Assembly: GCF_003286085.1 (NCBI RefSeq)
Contig: NW_020825329.1
Coordinates: 620,001-684,000, forward strand
Source: Drosophila persimilis
Taxonomy: Eukaryota; Arthropoda; Insecta; Diptera; Drosophilidae
Direction of reading: 5' to 3'
DNA: 64,000 nucleotides
Of the stretch, positions 34,801-44,303 are shown in pieces (the first letter of the stretch is position 1; each line of letters starts with the position of its first letter). The notes under the pieces were generated by a model, which ran no database searches, was not told where the DNA came from, and worked only from the letters and a program-made list of their open reading frames with translations. Made by a program: the position numbers and the translations under genes.

Positions 34801-37800
34801 TTTGTTGACGGCTTGCTTGACCTGTCCCTGTCTCAAGTCAACCATGTGAAAAATTCCTTGGGGCTTAATAATCTAATTAGGGATTTTGATTGGTCCGCTT
34901 TGTACTTGTGCACTGATGTCATAAAAGGCACAAACATTTTTTGCAATGCTCTTGGCACATTTCTTGTCCGATTAGATCTGGAAAAGCCCCTGGGTTTACC
35001 AAAGAGTTATCCAGCCTAAAAAATTTAAAATCAAGACTTTATAAAAAATTTCAGGAAGTTGGTTCTCCTACTTCTCACTCTCCTCTCGCTATGAAATAGC
35101 TCGGTCAAACTTTTCAGTTCTTAATGCACAATGCTATAAGAACTCCCTATCTCGATGCAGGATACGTTTTTCTCAGGACCCTAAACAGTTTTACTGCTTC
35201 GTAAACAGTAAGCGTAAAACGTCCGCACAACAATCCTCGCTATCATTTTGTAATACGCCGGCAAATGATAATCAGGCAATTGCGGATCTTTTTGCCCAAT
35301 TTTTCCACACCGCCTATTCTAAGGGAAAGCTACTCTGGTCATCCGACCCATACGGTTAAATGAATGTTCTTTACATCATGATCTTTGACTAGTTAAGCCG
35401 GTGTTTTCACCGGGTCCAGACAGGGTTCCAGGTTGTGTACTCAGGTACTGCGCCGAGGCTCTGTGTGGACCCTTGCTTAAACTATTCACCCTGTCCATCG
35501 ATTCTTCTTGCTTCCCCCATCTGGAAAGAATCGTTTATAATTCCTCTCCATAAAAAAGGTAGCAAGTCTGACGTAAAAAACTATAGTTATAGCAAAGTTA
35601 TCCGCTATCCCCAAAATGTTTGAGAAGGTATTAACTCCGCACTTGCAACATCTCTCCAAGTCACTTATATCTCCCACTCAGCATGGATTTATAAGGCGGC
35701 GATCAACCACCACGAATTTGTTAGAGTTTACCTCTTTCATTGTTAAAGGTACCTTACAAGGTAACTTACAGACGGATGTCATTTACACCGACTTTTGTAA
35801 AGCATTCGACTCTGTAAACCATTCCCTTCAAGCGCATAAACTAGACCTTTTAGGGTTTCCGCCCAACCTCCTGAGATGGATTTCTAGCTACCTTTGTTCC
35901 AGGTCTCTAAGAGTCCTCTTCAAAAACTCGCTCTCTTCACCAGTCAAGGTTTCTTTGGGAGTACCACAGGGCAGCCATCTAGGCCCCTTACTCTTCTCAT
36001 TCTTTATTAATGACTTGCCTTCGGTATTGACATATTCTCGAGTACTAATGTATGCGGATGATGTTAAACACTGTGTCCAGTATAAGGACATTTCATTTCA
36101 TTCTCGCTTGCAATCCGATCTCAATAACTTTCAGTCATGGTGTTGTGCAAACTTGTTACATCTTAATGCCTCGAAATGCAAAGTTAAAGTTTTCCGAACA
36201 CATTTCTACCATGGTAAATAAGGCCATGGGCGTGCTTGGGTTTATAAAGAGGTGGCCAAAGGAATTTGACGACCCCTATATAACAAAGACTCTCTATACC
36301 TCGGTTGTTCATCCGATCTTAGAATACGGCTCCTGTGTATGGTATCCTCAGTACAAAGTACACCAGGACCGTATAGAATCAGTACAGAAAAACTTTTTAC
36401 TCTTTGCTCTGCGTGGCCTTAACTGGAATAAAGGTGTGTTAGTAAACCTCCCATCCTTAGTTAACCGTAGAAAAATGCTTGGTGTGATTTTTATCAGGGC
36501 TGTCTATGTCACCCCTGATCTATTGTGCCGCATAAACTTCATGATTCATATTAGACTTACTAGAAATTTTATATCGTTGTTCCTTCCACATTGTATATCG
36601 AATTATTCCTTGCATAAACCGTTTAGGGTCTTATGCTCGGACTATAATTCCCTCTACCATATCATATCCACCTCAAATTCTCTTCCTCTTGTTAAATTAC
36701 TAATCCTTACACACCTTCCTAGTAATTAGTAATTAGTAATTGTAGTGGTATTTTTTTTATGATTTTTATATTTTGAATGCATGCCTAGTTCTCTTAGGAA
36801 CTTTAGTGCTAATCTTCCTCGAATATTAGTCTAACAGCTTTCTTTCCTGCATGCTCGCGTAACAGCCTTCTGCTGGTGTCACACGGGCCACTTGACGGTG
36901 CAGTAATTGCATCGCCTCTTGAAAGATGCAGTCATTGCATGTCAACGTCCACGATAGATTCTTTCACTCCACTTTCGCCTGGCTGGAGACGAGAGCTGCT
37001 GCAGTTTTTCTTGTCTGGACAATCAGTTCAGCAATCTTCTCCTCCAGCTTGGCAAACTGTATGCTGCCCTCCTCATCGGAGTCAGCCATCTGCTGTTGCA
37101 GGCGCTTCAGTTCGTCTTCGATAGTCTGTTGGGCATTTTTGCTTCATTCCGAATGCACTTGGACATCTGGCAGTTTCTGTTCCTATTGCTCGACGGTCAA
37201 GTGGCTTTTCCTCAGTAATGCGAATGATTCGCTCAGCTGGAGATTCTTTTGGGCATTGAGTTGGCTGCTTTCCTTGAGCTGGGACGGCCACCCGCTCTTC
37301 CATAGAGGATTTGTCCTGTTCGAGTTGTTTGTTGGTCGTCAGACTTATTGATTCTATTGGTTCGTCAATTGTCTAACCTCAGATAGTTGATGCTCCACTT
37401 GCTGCATCTGCTGTTCGTGCTTCTCCACCACTTCTTCACCACCATTCTCTTGATTACAGAATGAGATGCACCTGTGTCCAAACTTAGTAACAGCTCGGTT
37501 ACATCCACAACGTTCTTCGATATTCGCTCCAACTGGGAAACGAGAATTGTGGGACAGCTCGTAGGATGTGCCTTCGTATTAGCCCTTGCCCCTCTGTGCC
37601 GACTCGTTAAAGTTTAACAAATCTGTCTCAAAGGTCTAGTCTAGTCCAATATTTTTGATATGCCTTGTTCCTGCGATAATTTCCGTTCTATGGACCACGA
37701 TCTCGGCCTTTTTTGTCTTCCGTTCTTACGTTTCTTCTGGAATATTAACATATTTTGAATTTAATTTTTCAATTCATACATAAATAAATGCATATGTATG

Positions 37801-40800
37801 TATATAGTGTATGAGGCTCGAAAAAAACGTTCCAACTAGCTTTTATTTTGTATTTATATTATGCACTAATATGACTGCCTACTTGTATTTATTTCTAAAG
37901 TAATTTGCTTCTTAAACAAATTAAAGGTTCCATTAAGTAAGCAAGTTACTTGTTCACGGGAACCGCTTTATTCACAGCCCCTACTTGGTTCGGAGAAACC
38001 ATTTGGCGCGTCCGTTCTTTTTCGTAAGCACCAAAACTTTGACTGTGAAGTTTCCGGAAAACCCAGTAATAGTAAATCAACTTTGGACAATCCGGCTGTT
38101 TTGGAACAGCAATTAGAGGCTCTGGCGTATCACAAGCTTCAAATGGAAAAAAAAGGCCTCTTAGGACTGCAAATGCAATCGGCAAAATCTAACATAAATG
38201 TTCCAAAGTTGTCATCTAACTCTTTGGGCAACAGTATAATCTACAGCAATATAAAAACCCCGTCTGATAGTACCCTACAAACAGAAAATATACCGTCAAT
38301 ATTTGGGCGCACGTCTACCGAACCCTCCACACTTTACTCCAATGTACATTCAACAGGTAAAATTCACTTGCCCTTCTGAATGACAGTACTTACTGAATTT
38401 AACCTTTCAGATGCAAACACTAATGATATTGTGTCATCGTTGCGTTCTTTACCTAGAATGCTTTCCGTCTGTACTAACTCATTGTCAGAGAAGGAAAGAG
38501 AAGAAGATATGCCGCCACCTAGCCCTGTAAGTGCTGTTAGCTCTTCATATAGCGAGCTAAGACGTGCTACGAATTTGTTCAACAAGCCAATGGACCTGGT
38601 GGAAAATAATTTAAAACTTCTGCCACCGCCCAAAACATTCATCAGTGCTACAAAAAACTGTTCAAGTCAATATTCGGTGCAACATAACGCAATGCTTAAG
38701 GTAAATGTATAAATAAACAATTCACAATGGCCTGGTGGTGGATGTTTTCAATCTCATCTTGTTACGCTGCCATATGCCGTCTATATTATACGGTGGTCCA
38801 ATTTTTACAATATGTTATGAAAAAGAATGTAATGCCACAAATCTGCCTATTTTGTGTTTTCAAGGTATTGTTCCTTATTGACCTTGAAACGAACCCGTTG
38901 GCCGTCTGAAATTAGCTTAGACTCTGCGGTCTGTGGGTTTGTTGCAACAAATTTATAATGTTTCCCTGGCGACATTTGAGTGAACGGCCGAGGTTAATTA
39001 CACAAGCATTCGTATCATTTTGTTCACTCTTTTTAATGACTGATAATTTTAACATACACAAAATTTCAAAACAGTTGCTAATCTATGATTTTATTATTAA
39101 TGTAAATTATAAAATATATTTCTACATTCCGTCCGAACCTGTCACTTTTTTATTGGAAGCCGATGTGATATATGAATGATGCACTCAAAACAGCGGATCT
39201 ATGTAGTTTTGAACTAGTTCCACATTTTTTAATATTGATGGAATTGCATTGCAAATTCCTCCGACCTACGAAGATGATTTTTCACTCGAGCTTAAGACCT
39301 TTCCATCAATCATTATCAAATAAAATTCATGATTTATTTGAAAAACATTAAAGGTTGTATGAAGAATCTGTTGAATTTTCTGCTTTATATTTGCAACTTA
39401 TGTGCGGACTAAGCCAAATTGATGAAATTTTGCCAAATTACTGCATTAGTATCTAGTATTTGCAGTGGAATAAGGTAAATGGAACCATTTTATCAACCAT
39501 TTAAATCTCAGGATCACTAAAGCGCTGACGGTAATTTAAATGGCCACTGCTCCCATCACAGCCAAATTTAAATTAGTCTTTCAATGTAGGGCTGAATTTT
39601 GAGCTCTAATGCTGCATCAAATTTGTATGCCTTTTAGATAAAACGTAACATGGAAACAATTTTGATCCATGCAGTTTACCATGCATCAACAATTCTTCGC
39701 AAGGAGTTTGGTTGATTTCTGCAGTCAGAGAATAGTTTTTCTGGGCGCCGAGAAGTACTTGCTGCTGTTTGAGTTAATATTAGTGTTTCTTTCAAAAATT
39801 GTTCGTTGTTTTTAATTAATTTTAATTAATCAGTTAATACTGATGACTTTTCAACTTTTGACACTTAAACTTTTTTTTGCACAGTGCCATTGTGCCATAT
39901 TGAGAAAAGCGTGATTCTCGACCGTGGTTTTGTACCTATGAAATCATTCATGTCGTAGTTCATTGTAACACGGACGATTCACAATGACTATTTTCAAACA
40001 AAAAAAAGGTAGAAGGCGGATGGGGACGGATGTCAAAAGTTCTATTCCACGAAGGTCTCTGGTATGTAAGTAAAAGCTCTCCATAGGAAATTTTAAGTTC
40101 TACAACGATTTACCACTAATATACACACATGTCTTTTATTTTAATACATACCAAGTATGATCAAGTTAAACAGTTATTTCAATACAAAACGCAAAACATT
40201 AAGATTGACTTAGCTGAACAACAAACCTTAAAACGGCATTTTTATTTTGGTATTTACCCTCGCGCGGTTTGACTATCAAAGGGAAAAATATATAAAAATC
40301 GGAATAATTATCAGCGGGAAATAAATATTAATTTGTTTATTTTCTGCCAAATTGCAAAGTCGACCACTGTGGGGCGGCTGTTGTCCTCTTATGGTCTCTG
40401 AGATCTAGACGCTGTCGGTCAGGCCGTCCGACATCGCTATATCGACTCGGCTATTGATACTGATCAAGAATCTGCATACATAAATACATTATAATAATAA
40501 TCTCTTATGATTAGCAAATGTTTAACAAATATTTGTTTCTTTTGTTGGCTGCAAAAAAATTTCTGTGCAATATTTCAAATTAATGTTTTTTAGTGTGCCT
40601 TCATACCAGTTGTCTTCGCACACAAATAAAAAACGAGGTGGAACGTTGTGAGTTGCTGCGGACACCGCAACTCTACAGTTATACCCGATACTAAGTCAGT
40701 ATGGCTCTCCTCCGGCAGACGGCGCTAATATTAAACGACACGACAAAGAGTGCGTGCGAGAGAGACAGAAAATCAGTCTGTGCATGACGTCGGGCGCTGC

Positions 40801-43800
40801 GTAGCTAGTGCAAATTGATTTGTTCCTATTAACTATATAAAATGATCCGATCTGATCCAGACTCAGCAATCTGATAGATATGGTCATTCTCTATGATTCT
40901 GCGTTTTTAGTTTTCTCGAATCTGCAATATTGTGGATGCAACAGATTCTCGTCCTTTGTGGGGGCGGAAGGGGGTGGGGCGAAATTCTGAGATGTACGTT
41001 TTATAGTGGGATCTAACAGAAGTGCGGATACCAAATTTGGTTACTCTAGCCTTAAAGTCTCTGAGATTTGTGGTTGCCCCAGATTTTCGTCCTTTGTGGG
41101 GGCGGAAGGGGGTGCGCGAAATTTTGACACAAAACGGTCAAGGTCCGATATCACAGGAGTGTGAATACCAAATTTGGTTGCTCTAGCTCTTATGGGTTCT
41201 GAGATCCTTGAACACATATTTTGCAATTGGCAAAACCGACCATTAAACCTGTGTGTTAGAGTGAGACAGAGCGAGAAAGAGTGAAATTGTTTTCGTGATT
41301 CTGGCTATAATAATTATACGATCTGGTTCAGATTTTGCACTCTGTAAGATATAGTCATCTTCGACGATTCTGCGTTTTTAGTTTTTTCGTATCGTCGAGA
41401 TTGTGGATGCCACAGATTTTCTCCCTTTGTGGGGGCGGAAGTGGGCGGGGCAAAGTTTTGAAATATTTTTGTAGCAGTGACATATCACAGAAGTCTGGAT
41501 CCAAAACATCGTTGCTCTAGCTCTTATAGTCTTTGAGCATTAGGCGCTGAAGGGGACGGACAGACGGACGGACGGACAGACGGACAGACAGACAGGGCTC
41601 AATCGACTCGGCTATTGATGCTGATCAAGAATATATATACTTTATGGGGTCGGAAACGATTCCTTCTGGACGTTACACACATCCACTTTTACCACAAATC
41701 TAATATACCCCAATACTCATTTTGAGTATCGGGTATAAAAAAATACTGAATTTTTAAAAGAGTAAGCAGCTTTGCCGGTAATACAGACAGTGTGAAGTAA
41801 TTATGAGCAACAACTTCCAGATCGCAAAATGCCCTTTTGAGAACTTTGATTAGCGAACAAGTAAGCAAAAATGAACTAGTGAACAAAATATAACAAAATA
41901 TAACGGACGAGTTAGCCACTACATCTGGCACGACAACCCCCTTTCTCCAAGATAAGCTTCCAAGCTTATCATAAAAGAGAAATACAAGCGACTGACTGAC
42001 GATATGTGGCAAATAATGCCACGATGTCGCATAACTCGGTTAACATGGTCGACCATAGACAGGAAGCGCACCTCTGAGCTATGCAAACTAGGCAGGAAAA
42101 GTTGCAGCGCAGTCGTACGTTCCCTCACGGGACATTGGCCCACGCTAACAGGCTAGGTTCCCCACATAATGATTTTAATTATTTCACAATGATTTCCACA
42201 GCTGCAGAGGCGATGAAGAGGAGGAGACAGTAAAACACCTGTTCTGCCCCTGTCCAGCTCTCAGCAGAAGAAGGCTACAACACTTAGGCTCAGCCTTTCT
42301 AACTGACATTTCGGAGATGTCTACACTATGTCCCAGGAAGATCGCTTACTTTGTAAGAGCATCTGGTTGGCACAATTGCTGACATGAAGTCCCACATCGC
42401 AGGAAGGAAATGATCCCAAGCGGTATCATAACGGGCCGAAACCGACCTAAGTGTGGCGGGCTCTGAGCGAGCCTGGTATTCGCCTACAAGTAACAATAGA
42501 GACAATTTTGTGTGTAGAAACCTCGGTAGAAACCTACATTAATCTTCCTTTCACAGATTTTACCATTTTGCTAGATTAAGCCAAAGTAGATTTCTATTTC
42601 GCGTACGTTGGCGAACACATTTTTATACCCGATACTCAAAATGAGTATAGGGGTATACTAGATTTGTAGTGAAAGTGGATGTTTGTGACGTCCAGAAGGA
42701 AGTGTTTCCGGCCCCATAATTTATATGCATATAATATTCTTGATCAGCATCAATAGCCGAGTCGATTGAGACCTGTCTGTCTGTCCATCCATATGAGCGC
42801 CTAGTGCTCAGAGACTATAAGAGCTAGAGCAACGACACTTTGTATCCGGACCTCTCTGATATCTGACACAAATCTGTGGCATCCACACTATTAAAGACAC
42901 AAGAAAACTAAAAACGCACAATCATAAAGATTGACTATATCTACCAGTTTGCCGAATCTGAATCAGATCGGATCATTTTTATAGCCAAAAGTAAGAAATC
43001 AATTTGCAGTGGCCACGAAATGCCCGACGACATGTTCATGTTAAGCACCATTCCCTATCGACTTTCGAGAGACGGAAAAGCTTTGTCATCGGAGTCTTAG
43101 GTGGGTGGCTGTGTAATAGATCTGTTTTGATGTTTGAGCAAGAACAGTTGGGACTTTCAGACCAAATAGGTCTAAATAAATGTATAATATATTTTGTTTT
43201 TTTGCAGAGTTCATCGACATATGATTCAATATATGAGCCTATAAATCCTCGTTCACCTGGAGATTTGCTGTCCCGTGCAAGTTATAATATGTATGACACA
43301 TACGTTAATGATAACAATATTGCGAGTAGATCCGGTGATGTCAATTCTTTGATAGCAATTGATTCGCACAATGGGCTATATATCAGAGGCGGTGCTCTGG
43401 CTGAAGGTTACGAAGACCAAAATACTTATCAAAATAAAAATAAGAATGATGGGGGTTTAGGACACTGTGCTGTCAATCCCACTCACCAAACACATGAATT
43501 TGAAAATTATGGTACGTCAAAAATGTTCAAATACTTATTTTAAACTAATAAAATAATAACTATTGATTCTGCACCTAGGTCGGTGCGTTAAATGCAATGA
43601 GCGAGTGTTAGGAGAAAGCAGTGGTTGCACGGCAATGGAGCAAATTTACCATATATCCTGTTTCACATGCACAAACTGTCAAATAAACCTGCAGGGTAAA
43701 CCATTTTATGCCCTGGAGGGTAAACCATACTGCGAGTATGACTATTTGCAAACTCTTGAGAAATGTTCAGTTTGCATGAAGCCAATTTTGGAGAGAATTC

Positions 43801-44303
43801 TCAGAGCTACAGGAAAGCCGTACCATCCGCAATGCTTTACATGTGTTGTATGTGGGAAAAGTTTGGATGGTTTATTGTTCACCGTTGATGCCACTAATCA
43901 AAATTATTGCATTACCGATTTCCATAAGTATGAGATATGATTTAAGGGCACTTCTCATTACTGATTCTTTATTTTATTGCTAAATATAGAAAATTTGCAC
44001 CGCGTTGCTGCGTTTGCAAGGAACCAATTATGCCTGACCCAGGGCAAGAAGAAACTGTACGAGTGGTGGCTCTGGACCGTAGTTTTCACTTGGAATGCTA
44101 TAAATGCGAGGTAAAATGTTTTAATGATGCATACTCGTAATGAAATATTAATAGTGTGTATATTCAAAAAGGACTGTGGGCTCTTATTATCATCCGAAGC
44201 TGATGGTCGGGGATGCTACCCCTTAGATGATCATATCCTTTGTAAGAGCTGCAATGCACAACGTGTCCAAGTTTTAACCAATCGGATGACAACGGACCAT
44301 TAA
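28834..44303 (+). CDS. Zyx: Zyxin (LIM-domain focal adhesion protein), 7 coding exons
   Basis: This is a cytoskeletal adaptor at actin/adherens structures that links Fat/Dachs and Warts (Hippo pathway) and binds Ena (family knowledge). Exons: 28834-29058, 37927-38356, 38411-38700, 43208-43511, 43579-43927, 43990-44110, 44172-44303; sum 1851 nt, 616 aa. The N-terminal exon starts [16 protein letters not shown] and ends [13 protein letters not shown]. Exon 2 contains [13 protein letters not shown] and [19 protein letters not shown]; exon 3 has the proline motif LLPPPKTF. Exons 5-7 encode three LIM domains (first C at about residue 419; CVKC..C..H..C, then CSVC, then CCVC), ending NRMTTDH. All GT..AG junctions keep phase. 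Introns 1 (8.9 kb) and 3 (4.5 kb) are full of transposons. The upstream exon is weakly constrained, and alternative first exons are possible. Confidence 0.92.
29430..30110 (-). mobile_element. LINE-like relic (LOA/I-type 3' region), minus strand, tentative
   Basis: Read on the minus strand, it starts from a TGCGGGGCCCCTCTGAGGG block and GTTAACCTAACCTTGG tail, which resemble the 3' ends of LOA-type elements. There is no long frame. It lies in Zyx intron 1. Confidence 0.35.
30163..30608 (+). mobile_element. DINE-1/INE-1 element, internally deleted
   Basis: The 5' end TATACCCAAAATGAGTATAG and GTAACGTCCAGAAGG are joined directly to a later block (CCACACTCCTGTTAGATCTC), skipping much of the interior. 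The 3' part ends with a degenerate ATCGGGTATA and TTCGTTTT. Confidence 0.75.
30960..31350 (-). other. Unrecognised open stretch in Zyx intron 1
   Basis: Two minus-strand frames here look partly coding: [20 protein letters not shown] at about 31347-31215, and a basic tail ([20 protein letters not shown]) at about 31090-30990, possibly separated by a small intron-like gap with GTATGC at about 31220. I do not recognise the protein. It could be a captured gene fragment. Confidence 0.3.
31360..32356 (+). mobile_element. DINE-1/INE-1 element, nearly full length
   Basis: TATACCCGATACTCAAAATG, the GTCTGTCCGTCC microsatellite at 31463-31487, and the ACAAAGGRCGAAAATCTG blocks end at ACAACGTTCCCCCTCGTTTT. 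Compared with the copy at 24569 it lacks part of the 5' start and about 80 bp near 32035. Confidence 0.82.
32380..32510 (-). repeat. Unidentified dispersed repeat, copy B (inverted relative to 22910)
   Basis: AAATGGATGGTGGATGGTCGT and the neighbouring GGAAATTTTCGGAAC match the reverse complement of 22910-23010. It abuts the 3' end of the DINE-1 at 31360. Confidence 0.6.
32628..32665 (-). mobile_element. DINE-1/INE-1 terminal fragment
   Basis: AAACGAGGGGGAACGTTGTG, the reverse of the DINE-1 3' end. The matching sequence stops after about 40 bp. Confidence 0.55.
32905..33118 (-). pseudogene. Coiled-coil protein pseudogene, downstream piece
   Basis: On the minus strand it reads [20 protein letters not shown] and [19 protein letters not shown], a heptad-rich coiled coil ending in a stop. 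It lies directly before CR1 copy 2. A coding-looking coiled-coil piece on the same strand lies just beyond that LINE (36960-37620), suggesting one gene copy split by the insertion. Parent gene not recognised. Confidence 0.45.
33125..36755 (+). mobile_element. CR1-like non-LTR retrotransposon (LINE), defective copy 2
   Basis: Same family and orientation as copy 1. The 5' UTR starts near GATCAGACGCGTTTTTG. The ORF1 start is [18 protein letters not shown] (33593) with the PHD-like cysteines, but most of ORF1 after 33870 is deleted. ORF2 endonuclease is open at 34333-35019 (TETWLKP, GDFNLP). The RT palm is present ([13 protein letters not shown], 35790; [11 protein letters not shown], 36051). A 110-bp deletion between two GCAAA repeats at 36180 then shifts the frame before the C-terminal region (36195-36730). 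It sits in Zyx intron 1, sense to the gene. Confidence 0.82.
34333..36725 (+). pseudogene. LINE ORF2 (endonuclease - reverse transcriptase), broken
   Basis: The endonuclease frame runs 34333-35019 (228 aa). RT resumes at about 35616 ([18 protein letters not shown]) through motif A (DFCKAFDS) and motif C (YADD), both intact here. The thumb/C-terminal part is in another frame from 36186. Frameshifts near 35020-35600 and the 110-bp deletion disable it. Confidence 0.75.
36860..36951. repeat. 92-bp block, second copy of 7577-7668
   Basis: One visible mismatch against the block near CR1 copy 1 (CACTTGACGG here, CACTTGTCGG there). On the minus strand it continues towards the coiled-coil relic, so this may be the original location. 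Confidence 0.8.
36960..37620 (-). pseudogene. Coiled-coil protein pseudogene, upstream piece
   Basis: The minus-strand text is heptad-rich but spread over all frames: [19 protein letters not shown] (about 37540), [20 protein letters not shown] (about 37430-37370), then [40 protein letters not shown] and [20 protein letters not shown] (about 37110-36990). Frameshifts and stops interrupt it at least four times. It is most likely a degraded copy of a long coiled-coil protein; I cannot name it. Confidence 0.5.
38740..40430. other. Zyx intron 3, 5' half; no recognised gene
   Basis: Mostly A/T-rich intronic sequence. A few short frames (38958-39179) have no domain. The irregular composition hints at old transposon relics, none identifiable. 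Confidence 0.4.
40433..40478 (-). mobile_element. DINE-1/INE-1 fragment
   Basis: ATCGACTCGGCTATTGATAC and GATCAAGAAT are the reverse of the 5' segment shared by all DINE-1 copies. Only about 45 bp remain. Confidence 0.6.
40630..41736 (-). mobile_element. DINE-1/INE-1-like element, full-length inverted copy
   Basis: It begins AACGAGGTGGAACGTTGTGAG and ends at the 5' signature ACTCATTTTGAGTATCGGGT at 41736. It is about 1.1 kb, collinear with the reverse complement of the element at 24569, including the GACGGACGGACAGACGG microsatellite at 41555-41592. It lies in Zyx intron 3. Confidence 0.82.
41930..42410 (+). mobile_element. LINE ORF2 C-terminal remnant (I/LOA-type)
   Basis: It decodes to [20 protein letters not shown], then [10 protein letters not shown], then after a frameshift [35 protein letters not shown] and a stop at about 42382. 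The C-x2-C...H...C zinc-knuckle-like arrangement at the ORF2 C terminus is typical of I/LOA-type LINEs with an RNase H region. Truncated at 5'. In Zyx intron 3. Confidence 0.65.
42624..43025 (+). mobile_element. DINE-1/INE-1 element, internally deleted
   Basis: It begins TATACCCGATACTCAAAATG, has GTCTGTCTGTCC at 42773 and skips to CTGTGGCATCCACACTATTA. It ends around AATTTGCAGTGGCCACG. It lies less than 200 bp upstream of Zyx exon 4. Confidence 0.75.
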
